From Pseudomonadota bacterium (GTDB taxonomy: Bacteria; Pseudomonadota; Alphaproteobacteria; Rhizobiales; Hyphomicrobiaceae), in contig JAKALI010000006.1 in NCBI GenBank assembly GCA_021813195.1, positions 1-28,416 on the forward strand: a stretch of DNA of 28,416 nt, in the 5' to 3' direction. Position 1 is the stretch's first letter. Each line of letters opens with the position of its first letter. Positions 8,307 to 17,454 of the stretch are shown here, in pieces. Below the pieces are notes generated by a model. That model was not told where the DNA came from, did not search any database, and saw only the letters and a list, made by a program, of their open reading frames with translations. Both the position numbers and the translations under genes were made by a program.

Positions 8307-8652
8307 GGGCCCAGCCAGAATTTCCAAATTACGACTCGATCGCGACGTCTTGAGCGGCCCATAGGGTGACTTGGCCGCGTGTTCCGTGCGGCCGAGCGTA
8401 CCCGTCATTCGGCTGCCGCACTCCTGGGTCATTCACCAATCCGACGTCGAACGATATCCACCCCCTCGCAGTCCTGGCAGGAAGGGTCTATCCTTGCCTT
8501 GTCCGTCAGGCGCTCCCGCGAGGGCTTGGACATCCGGGGATAGCCCGGCTGTGCACACAGTCCGTCATTAGCATGGTGTGCAAGGCGAGGAGAGTGGGCT
8601 GTTTTCGGTCCACGGCGGCAATCAAAAGAGTCCCGATCAGGAGACGAAGCGT
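8307..8652 (+). other. Intergenic region with a structured element before the Clp-N gene
   Basis: This 346-base stretch holds no convincing gene. It contains a nested inverted repeat: CTATCC (8488-8493) with GGATAG (8538-8543), and TGTCC (8500-8504) with GGACA (8528-8532). In the centre, CCC-GCGA-GGG (8515-8524) would make a GNRA tetraloop. As RNA it would fold as an interrupted hairpin about 110 bases upstream of the Clp-N coding start. The pairing is seen in sequence; any leader-RNA role is inference. Confidence 0.35.
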
Positions 8653-10494
8653 ATGGCGTACAGAGGCGGAGACCTGGATTTACGCACCCCGCGGACCTGG
8701 AGCGCGTCACAATCTGATACGCTTGGCGCCGCACCAGGAGAGTCGGCGCAATTTAGTGCGCGAGCGCGTGGCAACTATGCTCCAGGGCCGATCTGGGTCG
8801 ATGAAGTGGTGCTCGCGTGTGTCAATCACGCGTTCGATGTCGCGCTGGCCCACCGCTCGGCAGAGGTTCGCCTCGAGCATCTTCTGCATGCCTTGACGCG
8901 CATCGACCAGGCTGCCGAAGTACTGGAGGCTCGTGGCGTGCGCGTCGCGCAACTTCGCCGTGAGACGGCGACGGTGATTGCAAGCGAAATTCCGGTAGGC
9001 CTCACCAATGGCGCCGCCGCACCACAGCGCTCGGAGGAACTTGAACACGTGCTGCGGGCTGCAAGCCTCATCGCCGCCCGCCGGAATGCGCCCGCAAGCA
9101 TCGACGATCTCTTGCACCTCTTGATCGACGTCGAGCCCGACCTGCCCGGCCTCGCCTTGCTCGCCCGCGTGACGCCGCGCTATGCCGACGCGCCGGCGCC
9201 ACGGTCTCAGACCTATGCCGCCTATGTCGAGCCGGTGCGGGATCGTCCCGTTGCACCTGCCGCACCGCCCCCTCAGCGTCCGCGCGCGCCACGCGTCGAT
9301 GTCTCCGCGACACCTGTCGACAACATTCAGAACTCGCGCCTTGACGTTCTGGAGCAGATGGTACGCGCTCTGAGCGCGGATCTTGGCGCTGAGCGACAGG
9401 CCTTCAGCGCCATGCTGCAGCAGCTCCAGCGCGACATGGCCCAGCAGCGTGAGGATTCGCAGCGGTTGGGCGGCGGCTTGGCCGACAGCCTGCAGAGTGT
9501 TCTTAAAGCTCGACTCGGAGCGCTCGAAGAAACGGTATCCAGTCTGCGGCGGTCCACGACAGTCGATATCGCGCCCGTCGTCGATCGGGTCGCGAACCTT
9601 GAGCGTTCAATATCGGCAAGTCTCGAACAGTTCGGTCTCGTTTTGGCGACACTCGAGAACGATCTGCGCAAGCGGCCGGCGTCAGGGGTTGATCTGACAC
9701 CGCTGACCAATCGCCTCGATATCATCGAGGAAGCCGTGTTGTCGCGCGAGCAGGACAAGACGATCACACAGCGCTTGAGTGCAATCGAAGACGCCTTGGC
9801 CGGTGATCGGGCGAGATCGGCGGAAGCGCGCGCCGCCTTGCGCGGCGAAATCGGCTTGGTGGCGGAAGCCCTCGATCGCCAGCGCGCAACCATCCCGGCA
9901 GCCGTGGTCGAGCCGCTGACAGATCGCCTCACGCAAATGACGCATGGCTTGGAAACCCGCCACTCTGAATTGACCTCAACGCTGGCCGAAAAAATCGCTC
10001 AGCTGGACGCGCTCATTCGTGATTACGCGCAAAAGTCGTTCGAAGCGCAGGCGGTGGCCCGCGAGGAACTGGCCGAAGTGCACGAAGCGCTGATGAAACT
10101 CAACCAGAACCAGCACACACTGGCTGCTTCCATCGAGAACTGGCGGTCCGAAGGCCGACAGGCGACCGACGCACTCGCGATGGCCCTGACGGAGCGGACT
10201 GCGGCGATCGGCGCGGAGATCGGCGCGTTGGCTCCCAAGGTGTCGGGCTTTGATCAGCGTTTCGCCGCTCTTGAATCGGAAAACCAACGCAGCATGGGCG
10301 TTCTCGAGGGGCTCTCGGCGACCGTCGAAAAGATGCATCGGGCGACCGTGGAACGCTACTACCGGCGCAATCGCTTCCGCTACTGGCTGTTCGGCACGGA
10401 CGACTGGGTCGCAGCGAGCTGGCCGTCTCAGTCTCAGCGGATCGCTGACGAGTTGCAGGCCGTGCGATCCGCTCCGCCCGCTCGCCGCGGTTAA
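8653..10494 (+). CDS. Clp N-domain protein with a long coiled coil
   Basis: This 613-residue protein has a Clp repeat (N) domain in residues about 48-172: VLACVNHAFDVALAHRSAEV, EHLLHALTR and a second half with LEHVLRAASLIAARR and DDLLHLLIDVE. A Pro/Ala-rich linker (about 180-215) leads into a long Glu/Gln/Arg/Ala-rich coiled coil (about 225-570). The C-terminus ends with an aromatic, basic segment RYYRRNRFRYWLFGTDDWVA. No AAA+ ATPase motifs are present, so this is not a Clp unfoldase. The ATG at 8653 has a good ribosome-binding site (AGGAGA, 8-9 bases away). The frame is open upstream to a GTG at 8578, which I rejected. Function unknown; a scaffold or adaptor role is possible. Confidence 0.85.
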   Translation: MAYRGGDLDLRTPRTWSASQSDTLGAAPGESAQFSARARGNYAPGPIWVDEVVLACVNHAFDVALAHRSAEVRLEHLLHALTRIDQAAEVLEARGVRVAQLRRETATVIASEIPVGLTNGAAAPQRSEELEHVLRAASLIAARRNAPASIDDLLHLLIDVEPDLPGLALLARVTPRYADAPAPRSQTYAAYVEPVRDRPVAPAAPPPQRPRAPRVDVSATPVDNIQNSRLDVLEQMVRALSADLGAERQAFSAMLQQLQRDMAQQREDSQRLGGGLADSLQSVLKARLGALEETVSSLRRSTTVDIAPVVDRVANLERSISASLEQFGLVLATLENDLRKRPASGVDLTPLTNRLDIIEEAVLSREQDKTITQRLSAIEDALAGDRARSAEARAALRGEIGLVAEALDRQRATIPAAVVEPLTDRLTQMTHGLETRHSELTSTLAEKIAQLDALIRDYAQKSFEAQAVAREELAEVHEALMKLNQNQHTLAASIENWRSEGRQATDALAMALTERTAAIGAEIGALAPKVSGFDQRFAALESENQRSMGVLEGLSATVEKMHRATVERYYRRNRFRYWLFGTDDWVAASWPSQSQRIADELQAVRSAPPARRG

Positions 10495-10620
10495 CACGTT
10501 CAGCTCGCTCGTGGCTCAGTTGGTAAACGGGACTGGGAACCTCGGCTGGGCTGGCACGGACATTGCCTGGGTACATGCGCGGCTGCCATAGGGCAGCCCC
10601 ACTCCAGGGAAGATCCGCAC

Positions 10621-11424
10621 GTGGCTATCGCCTCAAAACGTCCGCTCGCACCCAAACTAAAACGGGGTGTCGTTGTCCTCGCCGCCGAAGGCGAGCTCAC
10701 GAACATCGTCGTCAACGGACTGACGGAACGGCTCGGCGCCACATCGCTGAGCGTCATTCTTGAACCGCCCGAAAGCAAAACCGATGTCATTCGGCGGCGG
10801 GCCCGCCTAGTCGGCTGGATCAGCACCGCAGGACAAATCGCCTTCGGCATCCTCCAGCGCTTGCTGTGGTCCAATGCGGCGCGCATCGACGCGATCTGCC
10901 GCGGCTACAATCTCAACCGTGAACCGATCGCGCGTCTGTCGGTGTTTCGTGTGCCATCAGTGAATTCGCAAGTGTGCCGCGATCTGCTGCGGGAGCTGCA
11001 ACCGGCTGTCGTCGCAGTCTACGGGACGCGAATCGTCTCCAGAGCGACGCTCCAGTCGGTCAACGTTCCGTTCATCAATTATCATGCGGGGATTAACCCG
11101 AAGTACCGCGGCCAGCATCCGGGGTATTGGGCTTTGGCCAACGATGATCCCGACCACGCCGGCATTACAGTTCATCTTGTCGATGAAGGCGTGGACACCG
11201 GCGCAGTGCTCTACCAGATGCGGGTCCAGTTCGCGGACGATGACACGATTGCAAGCTACCAGTATGTTCAGGCCGCGTATGCTATTGCGCTCTTCGCAAG
11301 GGCAATCCTGGATGCGCTGGCCGGGCGGTTGAAGCCGCGTCATGTGGATTTACCCTCACAGAAGTATTTTCCGCCGACACTTTGGGGCTACCTCTCAACA
11401 GGATTGAAAAAAGGCGTGTGGTGA
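10621..11424 (+). CDS. Formyltransferase-family protein
   Basis: This 267-residue protein is related to the catalytic domain of methionyl-tRNA and GAR formyltransferases, which transfer a formyl group from 10-formyl-tetrahydrofolate to an amine. The catalytic triad appears intact: Asn153 and His155 in FINYHAGINPKYRG, and Asp192 in DEGVDTGAV. The N-terminal ~105 residues are not a standard formyltransferase start and contain no C-terminal OB domain of Fmt, so this is not Fmt itself. GTG start at 10621 with AGGGAA 9 bases upstream. The substrate is unknown; formylation of an amino sugar is one possibility for stand-alone enzymes. It converges on the RNA methyltransferase gene with 11 bases between the stops. 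Confidence 0.82.
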   Translation: MAIASKRPLAPKLKRGVVVLAAEGELTNIVVNGLTERLGATSLSVILEPPESKTDVIRRRARLVGWISTAGQIAFGILQRLLWSNAARIDAICRGYNLNREPIARLSVFRVPSVNSQVCRDLLRELQPAVVAVYGTRIVSRATLQSVNVPFINYHAGINPKYRGQHPGYWALANDDPDHAGITVHLVDEGVDTGAVLYQMRVQFADDDTIASYQYVQAAYAIALFARAILDALAGRLKPRHVDLPSQKYFPPTLWGYLSTGLKKGVW

Positions 11425-11435
11425 AAGCTCAGCGG

Positions 11436-12680
11436 CTAGCGACCTGGGCGCGCGAATACAGTCGCGACTTCAATATGAGGCGAATAGACAAACTGATCGA
11501 TGGGCAATAGCGGTCCCATCTCATAGCCGCCGTCGATCAAGACGCGGGCGTCCCGTGCCAGCGTGGCCGGTGCGCACGAAATGGCAATCACTAGCGGCAC
11601 GCGCGATTTCGCGAGCCGCTCGGCTTGCAGCGCTGCTCCGGCACGCGGCGGATCGAAGACCACGGCGTCGAACGCGTTCAGCTCGGTGGCCGACAGCGGC
11701 TCTCGGAATAGATCGCGCTGGCGAACCTCGACAAGCTTCAAGCCGTTGGCGTGCCGCAAGGCGTGCTCGAGCGTCGCAAGAGCGCGGCGATCGCTGTCGA
11801 ACGCGGTCACGCTCGCACGTCGTGCGAGAGGGAAGGTGAACGTGCCGATGCCGCAGAAGAGGTCGACGACGCGCTTCGCCTTGCGCGGCAGGTGCTCCAG
11901 AATGAAGTCGCTCAAGATGCGCTCGGCTTCGGCAACGGCCTGAAGGAAGACGGATGGAGGCGGCATCACGGTGACGCCGGCGATGGTCAAGGCAGGGTCA
12001 GCGGCCATCACGATCGGATCACCCGACACCGTGAGGCGGATGATCGAGGAGTTTGAGACGAGCCGTGCGAGGGCGCCGCGCTCCTCGGGTCGCAGCATCT
12101 GATAGCCATTGTCGAAGCTGACGTCGAGGCCCGCGTCGAGCCGCGTGACAGCAAGGCGGCCGCTGGTCTGGTCGGGCATCGCGATCTCGGCCAATTGGCG
12201 CAAGAGTGGCAGCGCGGTGAGAATCATCTGATCCAGTACGAGGCAGTCCGTCAGATCGACGAGGTTGTGCTGACCGTCTTCACGAAATCCGATCAGCGTG
12301 GTCCGTCCCTTTCGCTCAACTCCGAATTGGGCGCGTCGGCGCGAACGTTCGGGCATGCGGCAAAGGGCAAGCAGGTCGATGTCAAGCCCACGGTGGGCGA
12401 AAGCCTCGCGCACGATGCCGAGCTTCCAGGCTTCGTAGAGTTCGGGCGACATGTGCTGGGCAACGCATCCGCCGCATGTTCCAAAATGTGCACAGGGCGG
12501 AGAACGCCGGTGCGGACTGAGAGATAATGGCTGCGGTGCGTCGCCAGTGTCTGACGATGCGATGCGCCAGCGCTCGCCCGGCAGCGCAAAGCGGATGTAG
12601 TGGGGCCTGCCGTTGCGCGTGGCCACGCCGTCACCGCCCGCACCGAGCTTTTCGATAACGACGTCCGCCCCCTCATCCAT
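11436..12680 (-). CDS. 23S rRNA (uracil-5-)-methyltransferase-like, iron-sulfur (RlmD/RumA family)
   Basis: This 414-residue SAM-dependent RNA methyltransferase should methylate C5 of a uridine in rRNA or tRNA. A TRAM-like N-terminus (residues 1-55) precedes a [4Fe-4S] cysteine set: Cys63, Cys69 and Cys72 (CAHFGTCGGC), with Cys146 in LTDCLVL. The SAM fold is marked by VVDLFCGIGTFTFPLA and FDPPRAGA. The nucleophile is Cys369 in ISCAPATLARD, and a catalytic Glu is seen in SPHIEVATVF. The ATG at 12680 overlaps the tlyA stop by 8 bases and has GGGAG upstream. A longer in-frame start at 12797 would overlap tlyA heavily and was rejected. The exact target (U1939, U747 or tRNA U54) is not determined. 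Confidence 0.9.
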   Translation of the reverse strand: MDEGADVVIEKLGAGGDGVATRNGRPHYIRFALPGERWRIASSDTGDAPQPLSLSPHRRSPPCAHFGTCGGCVAQHMSPELYEAWKLGIVREAFAHRGLDIDLLALCRMPERSRRRAQFGVERKGRTTLIGFREDGQHNLVDLTDCLVLDQMILTALPLLRQLAEIAMPDQTSGRLAVTRLDAGLDVSFDNGYQMLRPEERGALARLVSNSSIIRLTVSGDPIVMAADPALTIAGVTVMPPPSVFLQAVAEAERILSDFILEHLPRKAKRVVDLFCGIGTFTFPLARRASVTAFDSDRRALATLEHALRHANGLKLVEVRQRDLFREPLSATELNAFDAVVFDPPRAGAALQAERLAKSRVPLVIAISCAPATLARDARVLIDGGYEMGPLLPIDQFVYSPHIEVATVFARPGR

Positions 12681-13413
12681 CGAACGATGCTCCCAGGAGA
12701 AACTCCACATTGCCCGAGCCGCCAGCAATGGGGGACGGAATGATACCTGCGACGGTCCAACCGGGGCGCTCGGAGATGAACGTGGCGATCTTCTCAACGG
12801 CTCTCATACGTGCTGCTTCGTCCTTTACAATTCCGCCCTTGCCGACCGCATCCGCACCAACCTCAAATTGAGGTTTGACGAGTGCGACGAGCCAAGCGCC
12901 CGGTGCGGCGAGCTCGACAAGCGTGGGCAGAACCTTGGTAAGCGAAATGAAGCTCACGTCAGCGACAATTGCCGTCACGGGATGATCGAGGCAGATCGCA
13001 TTGAGCGTGCGCACATCCGTCCGCTCATGAAGGACGACCCCAGGATGGGTTTGCAGTGTCGCGTGAAATTGACCATGGCCGACGTCCACAGCATGGACGC
13101 GGCACGCGCCCCGTTCTAGCAAGACCTGGGTAAAGCCACCGGTCGAGGCGCCGGCATCGAGCGCGATCCTGCCTGCGGGATCGAAGCCGAATGCATCGAG
13201 TGCTGCGGCGAGCTTCAATGCGCCTCGCGAGACGTAGTGCACTCCGGCGTGCGGGGCCATGTCCAGGGGATCGTCGGGGCCGACCAACATCGCTGGCTTT
13301 GTCGCAACGATGCCGCCGACCTGGACCATGCCACGCAGTATGAAATCCCGCGCACGCGAGCGCGTCGGCGCAAGGCCGCGCGCGACCAAGGCGTCATCGA
13401 GCCGCTTTCTCAT
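12673..13413 (-). CDS. tlyA: TlyA-family rRNA methyltransferase
   Basis: TlyA proteins 2'-O-methylate cytidines in 16S and/or 23S rRNA; older annotations call them hemolysins. The 246-residue protein has an S4 RNA-binding domain at the N-terminus (RLDDALVARGLAPTRSRARD) and an FtsJ/RrmJ-like methyltransferase domain with the SAM motif LDAGASTGGFTQVLL. The K-D-K-E tetrad is visible: Lys in GALKL, Asp in VADVSF, Lys in LVKPQFE and Glu in GNVEFLL. The ATG at 13413 has GGAG five bases upstream. It overlaps the RNA methyltransferase gene by 8 bases, so the two rRNA-modifying genes are probably co-translated. It diverges from the DUF4399 lipoprotein gene across 60 bases. Confidence 0.93.
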   Translation of the reverse strand: MRKRLDDALVARGLAPTRSRARDFILRGMVQVGGIVATKPAMLVGPDDPLDMAPHAGVHYVSRGALKLAAALDAFGFDPAGRIALDAGASTGGFTQVLLERGACRVHAVDVGHGQFHATLQTHPGVVLHERTDVRTLNAICLDHPVTAIVADVSFISLTKVLPTLVELAAPGAWLVALVKPQFEVGADAVGKGGIVKDEAARMRAVEKIATFISERPGWTVAGIIPSPIAGGSGNVEFLLGASFDG

Positions 13414-13473
13414 ATCGCTCCGTTCGGCTATTCTGAAAACCGGTCAATTACAACATACCCGACGGAGATCACC

Positions 13474-13914
13474 ATGCGCACCATGGCCGCCGCCACCTTG
13501 CTAGCATTTTCGCTCGTTCTGTCGGGCTGTGGCGATACCAATGTCACGGCGCCTAAGCGAACTCCCTCGGCACCGGGAGCCAAAGTCTTCTTCGTCGAGC
13601 CAAAGGACGGCACGGAACTCACCAGCCCCGTGACCGTGAAGTTCGGCTTGGACGGTATGGAAGTGGTGCCGGCCGGGACGGAACAGCACCACAGCGGGCA
13701 TCACCACGTCTTAATCGACACGACGCTCGACGACCCCAACGTGCCGATCCCCGCGGATGACAATCATGTCCACTTCGGCAAAGGCCAGACCGAAGCAACG
13801 CTCAATCTGAAGCCGGGTCGTCACACGCTCCAGCTCGTGCTTGGCGACCATAATCACATCCCGCACGATCCGATCGTCCAGTCCGAGGTCATCACCATCA
13901 CTGTGAAAGAGTAG
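13474..13914 (+). CDS. DUF4399-like histidine-rich lipoprotein
   Basis: This 146-residue lipoprotein starts MRTMAAATLLAFSLVLSGC, with the lipobox LSGC and Cys19 as the lipidation site. Gly follows the Cys, so no inner-membrane retention signal is seen and outer-membrane sorting is likely. The mature part resembles DUF4399: VFFVEPKDGTELTSPVTVKF, a HHSGHHH cluster, NHVHFGKGQTE and GDHNHIPH. About eleven histidines suggest metal binding, which is inference. The ATG at 13474 has GGAG 7 bases upstream. It sits on the opposite strand between tlyA and dxs, and its stop is only 14 bases from the end of dxs. Function unknown. Confidence 0.85.
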   Translation: MRTMAAATLLAFSLVLSGCGDTNVTAPKRTPSAPGAKVFFVEPKDGTELTSPVTVKFGLDGMEVVPAGTEQHHSGHHHVLIDTTLDDPNVPIPADDNHVHFGKGQTEATLNLKPGRHTLQLVLGDHNHIPHDPIVQSEVITITVKE

Positions 13915-13928
13915 ACCTGCAACACAGA

Positions 13929-15842
13929 TTAGGCGCGGCTCGCACCTTCGGCGAAATCCGCACGGCCAAGAGCTTTGAGAGCCGTTGCCACGATGCCGGT
14001 CGCATCGAGACCGGCTTCGGCGTACATGCGCGCCGGTGTGTCGTGATCAATGAAGCGGTCGGGCAGCACCATCGTGCGGACTTTCAAACCACGATCCAGC
14101 AGGCCCATGTCCGCCAGAGCCTGCAGAACATGGCTGCCGAAGCCACCGATTGCGCCTTCCTCGATCGTGATCAGAACTTCATGGTTCTCGGCCAGCGTGC
14201 GCACGAGCTCGCAATCGAGTGGCTTCATGAATCGTGCGTCGGCTACCGTCGCCGACAAGCCCATGGTCGCCAAGCGATCGGCCGCTTTCATGGCCTCTTG
14301 CAAGCGTGTTCCCAAAGAGAGGATCGCGATCGCCGTTCCCTCGCGCAGGATGCGACCTTTGCCAAGCGGGAGCACACAGCCTTCGGCAGGGATTTCAACG
14401 CCCGTTCCTTCGCCACGCGGATAACGCACAGCGGACGGTCGGTCATCTATGGCTGCCGCCGTTGCAACCATGTGGACCAGTTCGGCTTCGTCGGCAGCTG
14501 CCATGATCACGAAATCGGGCACGCAGCCGAGGTAGGCGAGATCGAAGCTGCCGGCATGTGTCGGGCCATCGGCGCCAACTAGCCCCGCGCGGTCGATCGC
14601 AAAGCGCACGGGCAGGCGCTGGATCGCCACATCGTGCACCACCTGGTCATAGGCGCGCTGTAGAAACGTCGAATAGATCGCGGCGAAGGGCTTGAAGCCT
14701 TCTGCGGCGAGACCGGCCGCAAACGTCACCGCATGTTGCTCGGCGATGCCGACATCGAACATGCGATCGGGAAACTCTTTACCGAAGAGATCGAGGCCCG
14801 TGCCGTCGGGCATGGCCGCTGTCACAGCTACAATGCGTTGGTCTTTGCGGCCTTGAGCGATGAGGCTGTCGGCGAAAACGCGCGTATAGGTCGGCGCATT
14901 CGACTTCGGCTTGATCTGAGCGCCGGTGATCACGTTAAATTTGGCAACGCCGTGATACTTGTCATCGGAGGCTTCTGCCGGAGGATACCCCTTGCCTTTG
15001 TGGGTGACGACATGAACGAGGATCGGGCCTTGCTTGGCGTCCCGCACGTTTTTGAGCACGGGAAGCAGAGCGTTGAGATCATGGCCATCGATGGGTCCGA
15101 CGTAATAGAAGCCGAGCTCCTCGAACCACATGCCGCCCTGCCAGAGGTGGCGCGTGTATTCCTCGACGCGGGCTGCGCGCCGTTCCCAGCTCTTGGGCAG
15201 GCGTTTGGCAAGTTGTTTGGCGACGTCGCGCCAATAGAGATACGTGCCGCTTGACGTCATACGGGCGAGGTAATGTGACAGCGCGCCGACGGGCGGCGCA
15301 ATCGACATGTCATTGTCATTGAGAATGACGATCAAGCGTTCGTCGCGGGCGCCCGCATTGTTGATCGCTTCGTACGCCATGCCGGCGCTCATGGCCCCAT
15401 CGCCGATGACGGCAACAACGTTGTTGGTGCGCTTGTCGAGATCGCGCGCCACAGCCATGCCAAGGGCGGCCGAAATCGACGTCGAGGAATGCGCCGCCCC
15501 AAAGGGATCGTATTCGCTCTCAGAACGTTTGGTAAAGCCGCTCAATCCGCCGCCTTGGCGCAACGTGCGGATGCGGTCGCGGCGACCGGTTAGAATTTTA
15601 TGCGGATACGTTTGGTGGCCGACGTCCCAGATCAGTCGGTCGCGCGGGGTATCAAAGACCCAATGAAGGGCGACGGTCAGCTCGATCACGCCCAGTCCAG
15701 CGCCTAAGTGGCCTCCCGTGACAGAGACCGCGTCGATCGTCTCGACGCGCAATTCGTCGGCAAGCTGTCGCAGCTCCGACTCGGGCAGGCGGCGCAAGTC
15801 TTCGGGTGTCTTGATGGTATCGAGAAGGGGCGTCTTGCTCAC
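13929..15842 (-). CDS. dxs: 1-deoxy-D-xylulose-5-phosphate synthase
   Basis: DXS condenses pyruvate and glyceraldehyde 3-phosphate to DXP, the first step of the non-mevalonate isoprenoid pathway and also a source for thiamine and pyridoxal. At 637 residues it has the usual length. Visible landmarks are GGHLGAGLG and [14 protein letters not shown] near the N-terminus, the thiamine diphosphate motif [16 protein letters not shown], and the transketolase pyrimidine region with [15 protein letters not shown]. The start is GTG at 15842, preceded by AGGATT about 9 bases upstream. The gene follows xseB after 118 bases in the same orientation and converges with the DUF4399 gene. No active-site loss was seen. 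Confidence 0.97.
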   Translation of the reverse strand: MSKTPLLDTIKTPEDLRRLPESELRQLADELRVETIDAVSVTGGHLGAGLGVIELTVALHWVFDTPRDRLIWDVGHQTYPHKILTGRRDRIRTLRQGGGLSGFTKRSESEYDPFGAAHSSTSISAALGMAVARDLDKRTNNVVAVIGDGAMSAGMAYEAINNAGARDERLIVILNDNDMSIAPPVGALSHYLARMTSSGTYLYWRDVAKQLAKRLPKSWERRAARVEEYTRHLWQGGMWFEELGFYYVGPIDGHDLNALLPVLKNVRDAKQGPILVHVVTHKGKGYPPAEASDDKYHGVAKFNVITGAQIKPKSNAPTYTRVFADSLIAQGRKDQRIVAVTAAMPDGTGLDLFGKEFPDRMFDVGIAEQHAVTFAAGLAAEGFKPFAAIYSTFLQRAYDQVVHDVAIQRLPVRFAIDRAGLVGADGPTHAGSFDLAYLGCVPDFVIMAAADEAELVHMVATAAAIDDRPSAVRYPRGEGTGVEIPAEGCVLPLGKGRILREGTAIAILSLGTRLQEAMKAADRLATMGLSATVADARFMKPLDCELVRTLAENHEVLITIEEGAIGGFGSHVLQALADMGLLDRGLKVRTMVLPDRFIDHDTPARMYAEAGLDATGIVATALKALGRADFAEGASRA

Positions 15843-15960
15843 GGAGCGTCCAATCCTCCTGTGTCAGCGGGTGTATCGCGCCCAGCCACACGATGTCTTT
15901 CACATTAGCGTCACACGGCGCCTCATCCAAGAGGTGGAGAGAGGGAGGTGACATGCAGGG

Positions 15961-16218
15961 TCATTCCGGATCGAGGGGTTCCAATCCGCGGGGCGTTCCG
16001 CCGGGTCCGAGCGTGAGCTTTTCGACTTTGGCTTCAGCTTGCTTCAAAAGGCGGTCGCAATGGTCACGAAGGACTTCGCCCCGTTCGTAGATGGCGATGC
16101 TTTCCTCCAGGTCCACGTCGCCGCGTTCAAGCCGAGACACGATGCCTTCAAGCTCCTTCAAGGCCCGTTCGAAGGTCATGTCTTTCACGTCGGTGTGCTT
16201 GGCGGGTGGTTTCGTCAT
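15961..16218 (-). CDS. xseB: Exodeoxyribonuclease VII small subunit
   Basis: XseB binds the large subunit XseA to form exonuclease VII, which degrades single-stranded DNA. The 85-residue protein has the family core [20 protein letters not shown] and [13 protein letters not shown], followed by [19 protein letters not shown]. It is flanked by the deacetylase gene upstream and dxs downstream in the same orientation, a common alphaproteobacterial order. The ATG at 16218 has only a weak ribosome-binding site (GGACAG). The xseA partner is not in this window. Confidence 0.94.
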   Translation of the reverse strand: MTKPPAKHTDVKDMTFERALKELEGIVSRLERGDVDLEESIAIYERGEVLRDHCDRLLKQAEAKVEKLTLGPGGTPRGLEPLDPE

Positions 16219-16377
16219 ATTCTGTCCGATCTCACTGCGAAGGAAGGTCGAAGATGGGCGGCGAGGCGTCGATCACGTCAGGGCGACAAGTCCAGAGACG
16301 CTGATAGACCCCGCCAAGTGGCCGATACAAGGTCTATCGAGGGGCGTGGATCTGGCAACGACCGAGCGGAAGCCGCT

Positions 16378-17328
16378 CTAATTGCCCACGTCCATGAGCG
16401 TGCGAACGTGGACGCCGACCGATTTTGCCAGACCTTCCAGATCATAGCCGCCTTCCAAGAGGGAGACGATCCGACGCTTGGCGTGCTTGTCCGCAATTGC
16501 GGCCAGCTGTTCTGTTGCCCACATGAAATCTGCTTCCACCAGTCTCAACCCACCTAACGGATCACGGCGGTGTGCGTCGAAACCGGCCGAAATGATGACA
16601 ATGTCCGGCGCGAAATTCTGCAGCGGCTTCAAAATGCGATCCATCATGGCCTCGCGGAAATGATCTCCGCCGTCGCCTTCACGCAGGGGGGCATTGAAAA
16701 TATTGCCGACACCTGTTTCGTCCAGCGCGCCCGTACCTGGAAAGAGCGGCATCTGGTGGGTTGAACCGTAGAACAGGTTCTTGTCGGACCAGAAGATGTC
16801 CTGCGTGCCGTTGCCGTGATGGACATCGAAGTCAACGACTGCGATCCGCTCCGCGCCATAGCGCTTGCGGGCATAGAGCCCCGCGATGGCGGCATTTGAG
16901 AAAAAGCAAAAGCCCATGGCCCGTTCACGCTCGGCATGATGTCCAGGAGGACGGATTTGCGCAAATGCATTGGCTGCATGGCCAGCGAAGACCTCATCGA
17001 CGCACAACAGTGCCGCGCCAACAGCGCGCACCACGGCCTCCCAGGATGCCGGAGACATAACCGTATCGCCGTCGATGCGCACGGACTTGCCGTGGCTCGC
17101 GGCCTCGGCGCCAGCCTTTTGCATCAACTCCAGATGGGTGCGCGTATGGGCAAGCAACACGGTCTCTTCAAAGTCGTCCCTGAGCGGGGCTTCTTTTCGC
17201 ATGAGCTCCGAGAAACTCTCGTGCGATAGGACCTTGTCGATCGCGCGCATGCGATCGGGGCGCTCGGGATGACCAAATCCGGTATCATGATCGGCAAACG
17301 AAGGGTGCGTGACGAGGAGTGTGGTCAT
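16378..17328 (-). CDS. Histone deacetylase-family (class II-like) zinc amidohydrolase
   Basis: Bacterial members remove acyl groups from acetylpolyamines, acetyl-lysine or other small amides. The 316-residue protein has the complete active site: PERPDRMRAI near the N-terminus, His130-His131 in RPPGHHAERE, the zinc ligands Asp168 and His170 in VDFDVHHGNG, and Asp251 in SAGFDAH. The motif LEGGYDLEGLAKS closes the domain. I chose the ATG at 17328 (MTTLLVTHPSF); the frame extends to a TTG at 17364 but those 12 residues look non-conserved. It heads the run deacetylase - xseB - dxs. The substrate is not defined by sequence. Confidence 0.92.
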   Translation of the reverse strand: MTTLLVTHPSFADHDTGFGHPERPDRMRAIDKVLSHESFSELMRKEAPLRDDFEETVLLAHTRTHLELMQKAGAEAASHGKSVRIDGDTVMSPASWEAVVRAVGAALLCVDEVFAGHAANAFAQIRPPGHHAERERAMGFCFFSNAAIAGLYARKRYGAERIAVVDFDVHHGNGTQDIFWSDKNLFYGSTHQMPLFPGTGALDETGVGNIFNAPLREGDGGDHFREAMMDRILKPLQNFAPDIVIISAGFDAHRRDPLGGLRLVEADFMWATEQLAAIADKHAKRRIVSLLEGGYDLEGLAKSVGVHVRTLMDVGN

Positions 17329-17454
17329 GACCCGGTTGCGTCCTGAGCTTTGGAAGTTCGCCAACGGTGTTTGAGGCGACGCTTGCTCGGTATCTTATCC
17401 GGCCAGCCATCTCGCGCACCAGAGCCAAACGATTGGTGCTATTGCGGCGGATCG

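Noticed and set aside
9327..9932. Minus-strand open frame of 201 codons inside the Clp-N/coiled-coil gene
   Set aside because: It is Ser/Arg-rich antisense sequence of a strongly supported coding region and has no domain signature.
10510..10545. Sequence GTGGCTCAGTTGGTAAACGG resembling a tRNA D-arm
   Set aside because: No matching acceptor stem, anticodon arm or T-loop (GGTTCGA type) follows at the right distance, so it is a chance similarity.
16039..16557. Plus-strand open frame of 172 codons across xseB and the deacetylase end
   Set aside because: It runs antisense to two recognised genes, and its translation shows no known motif.
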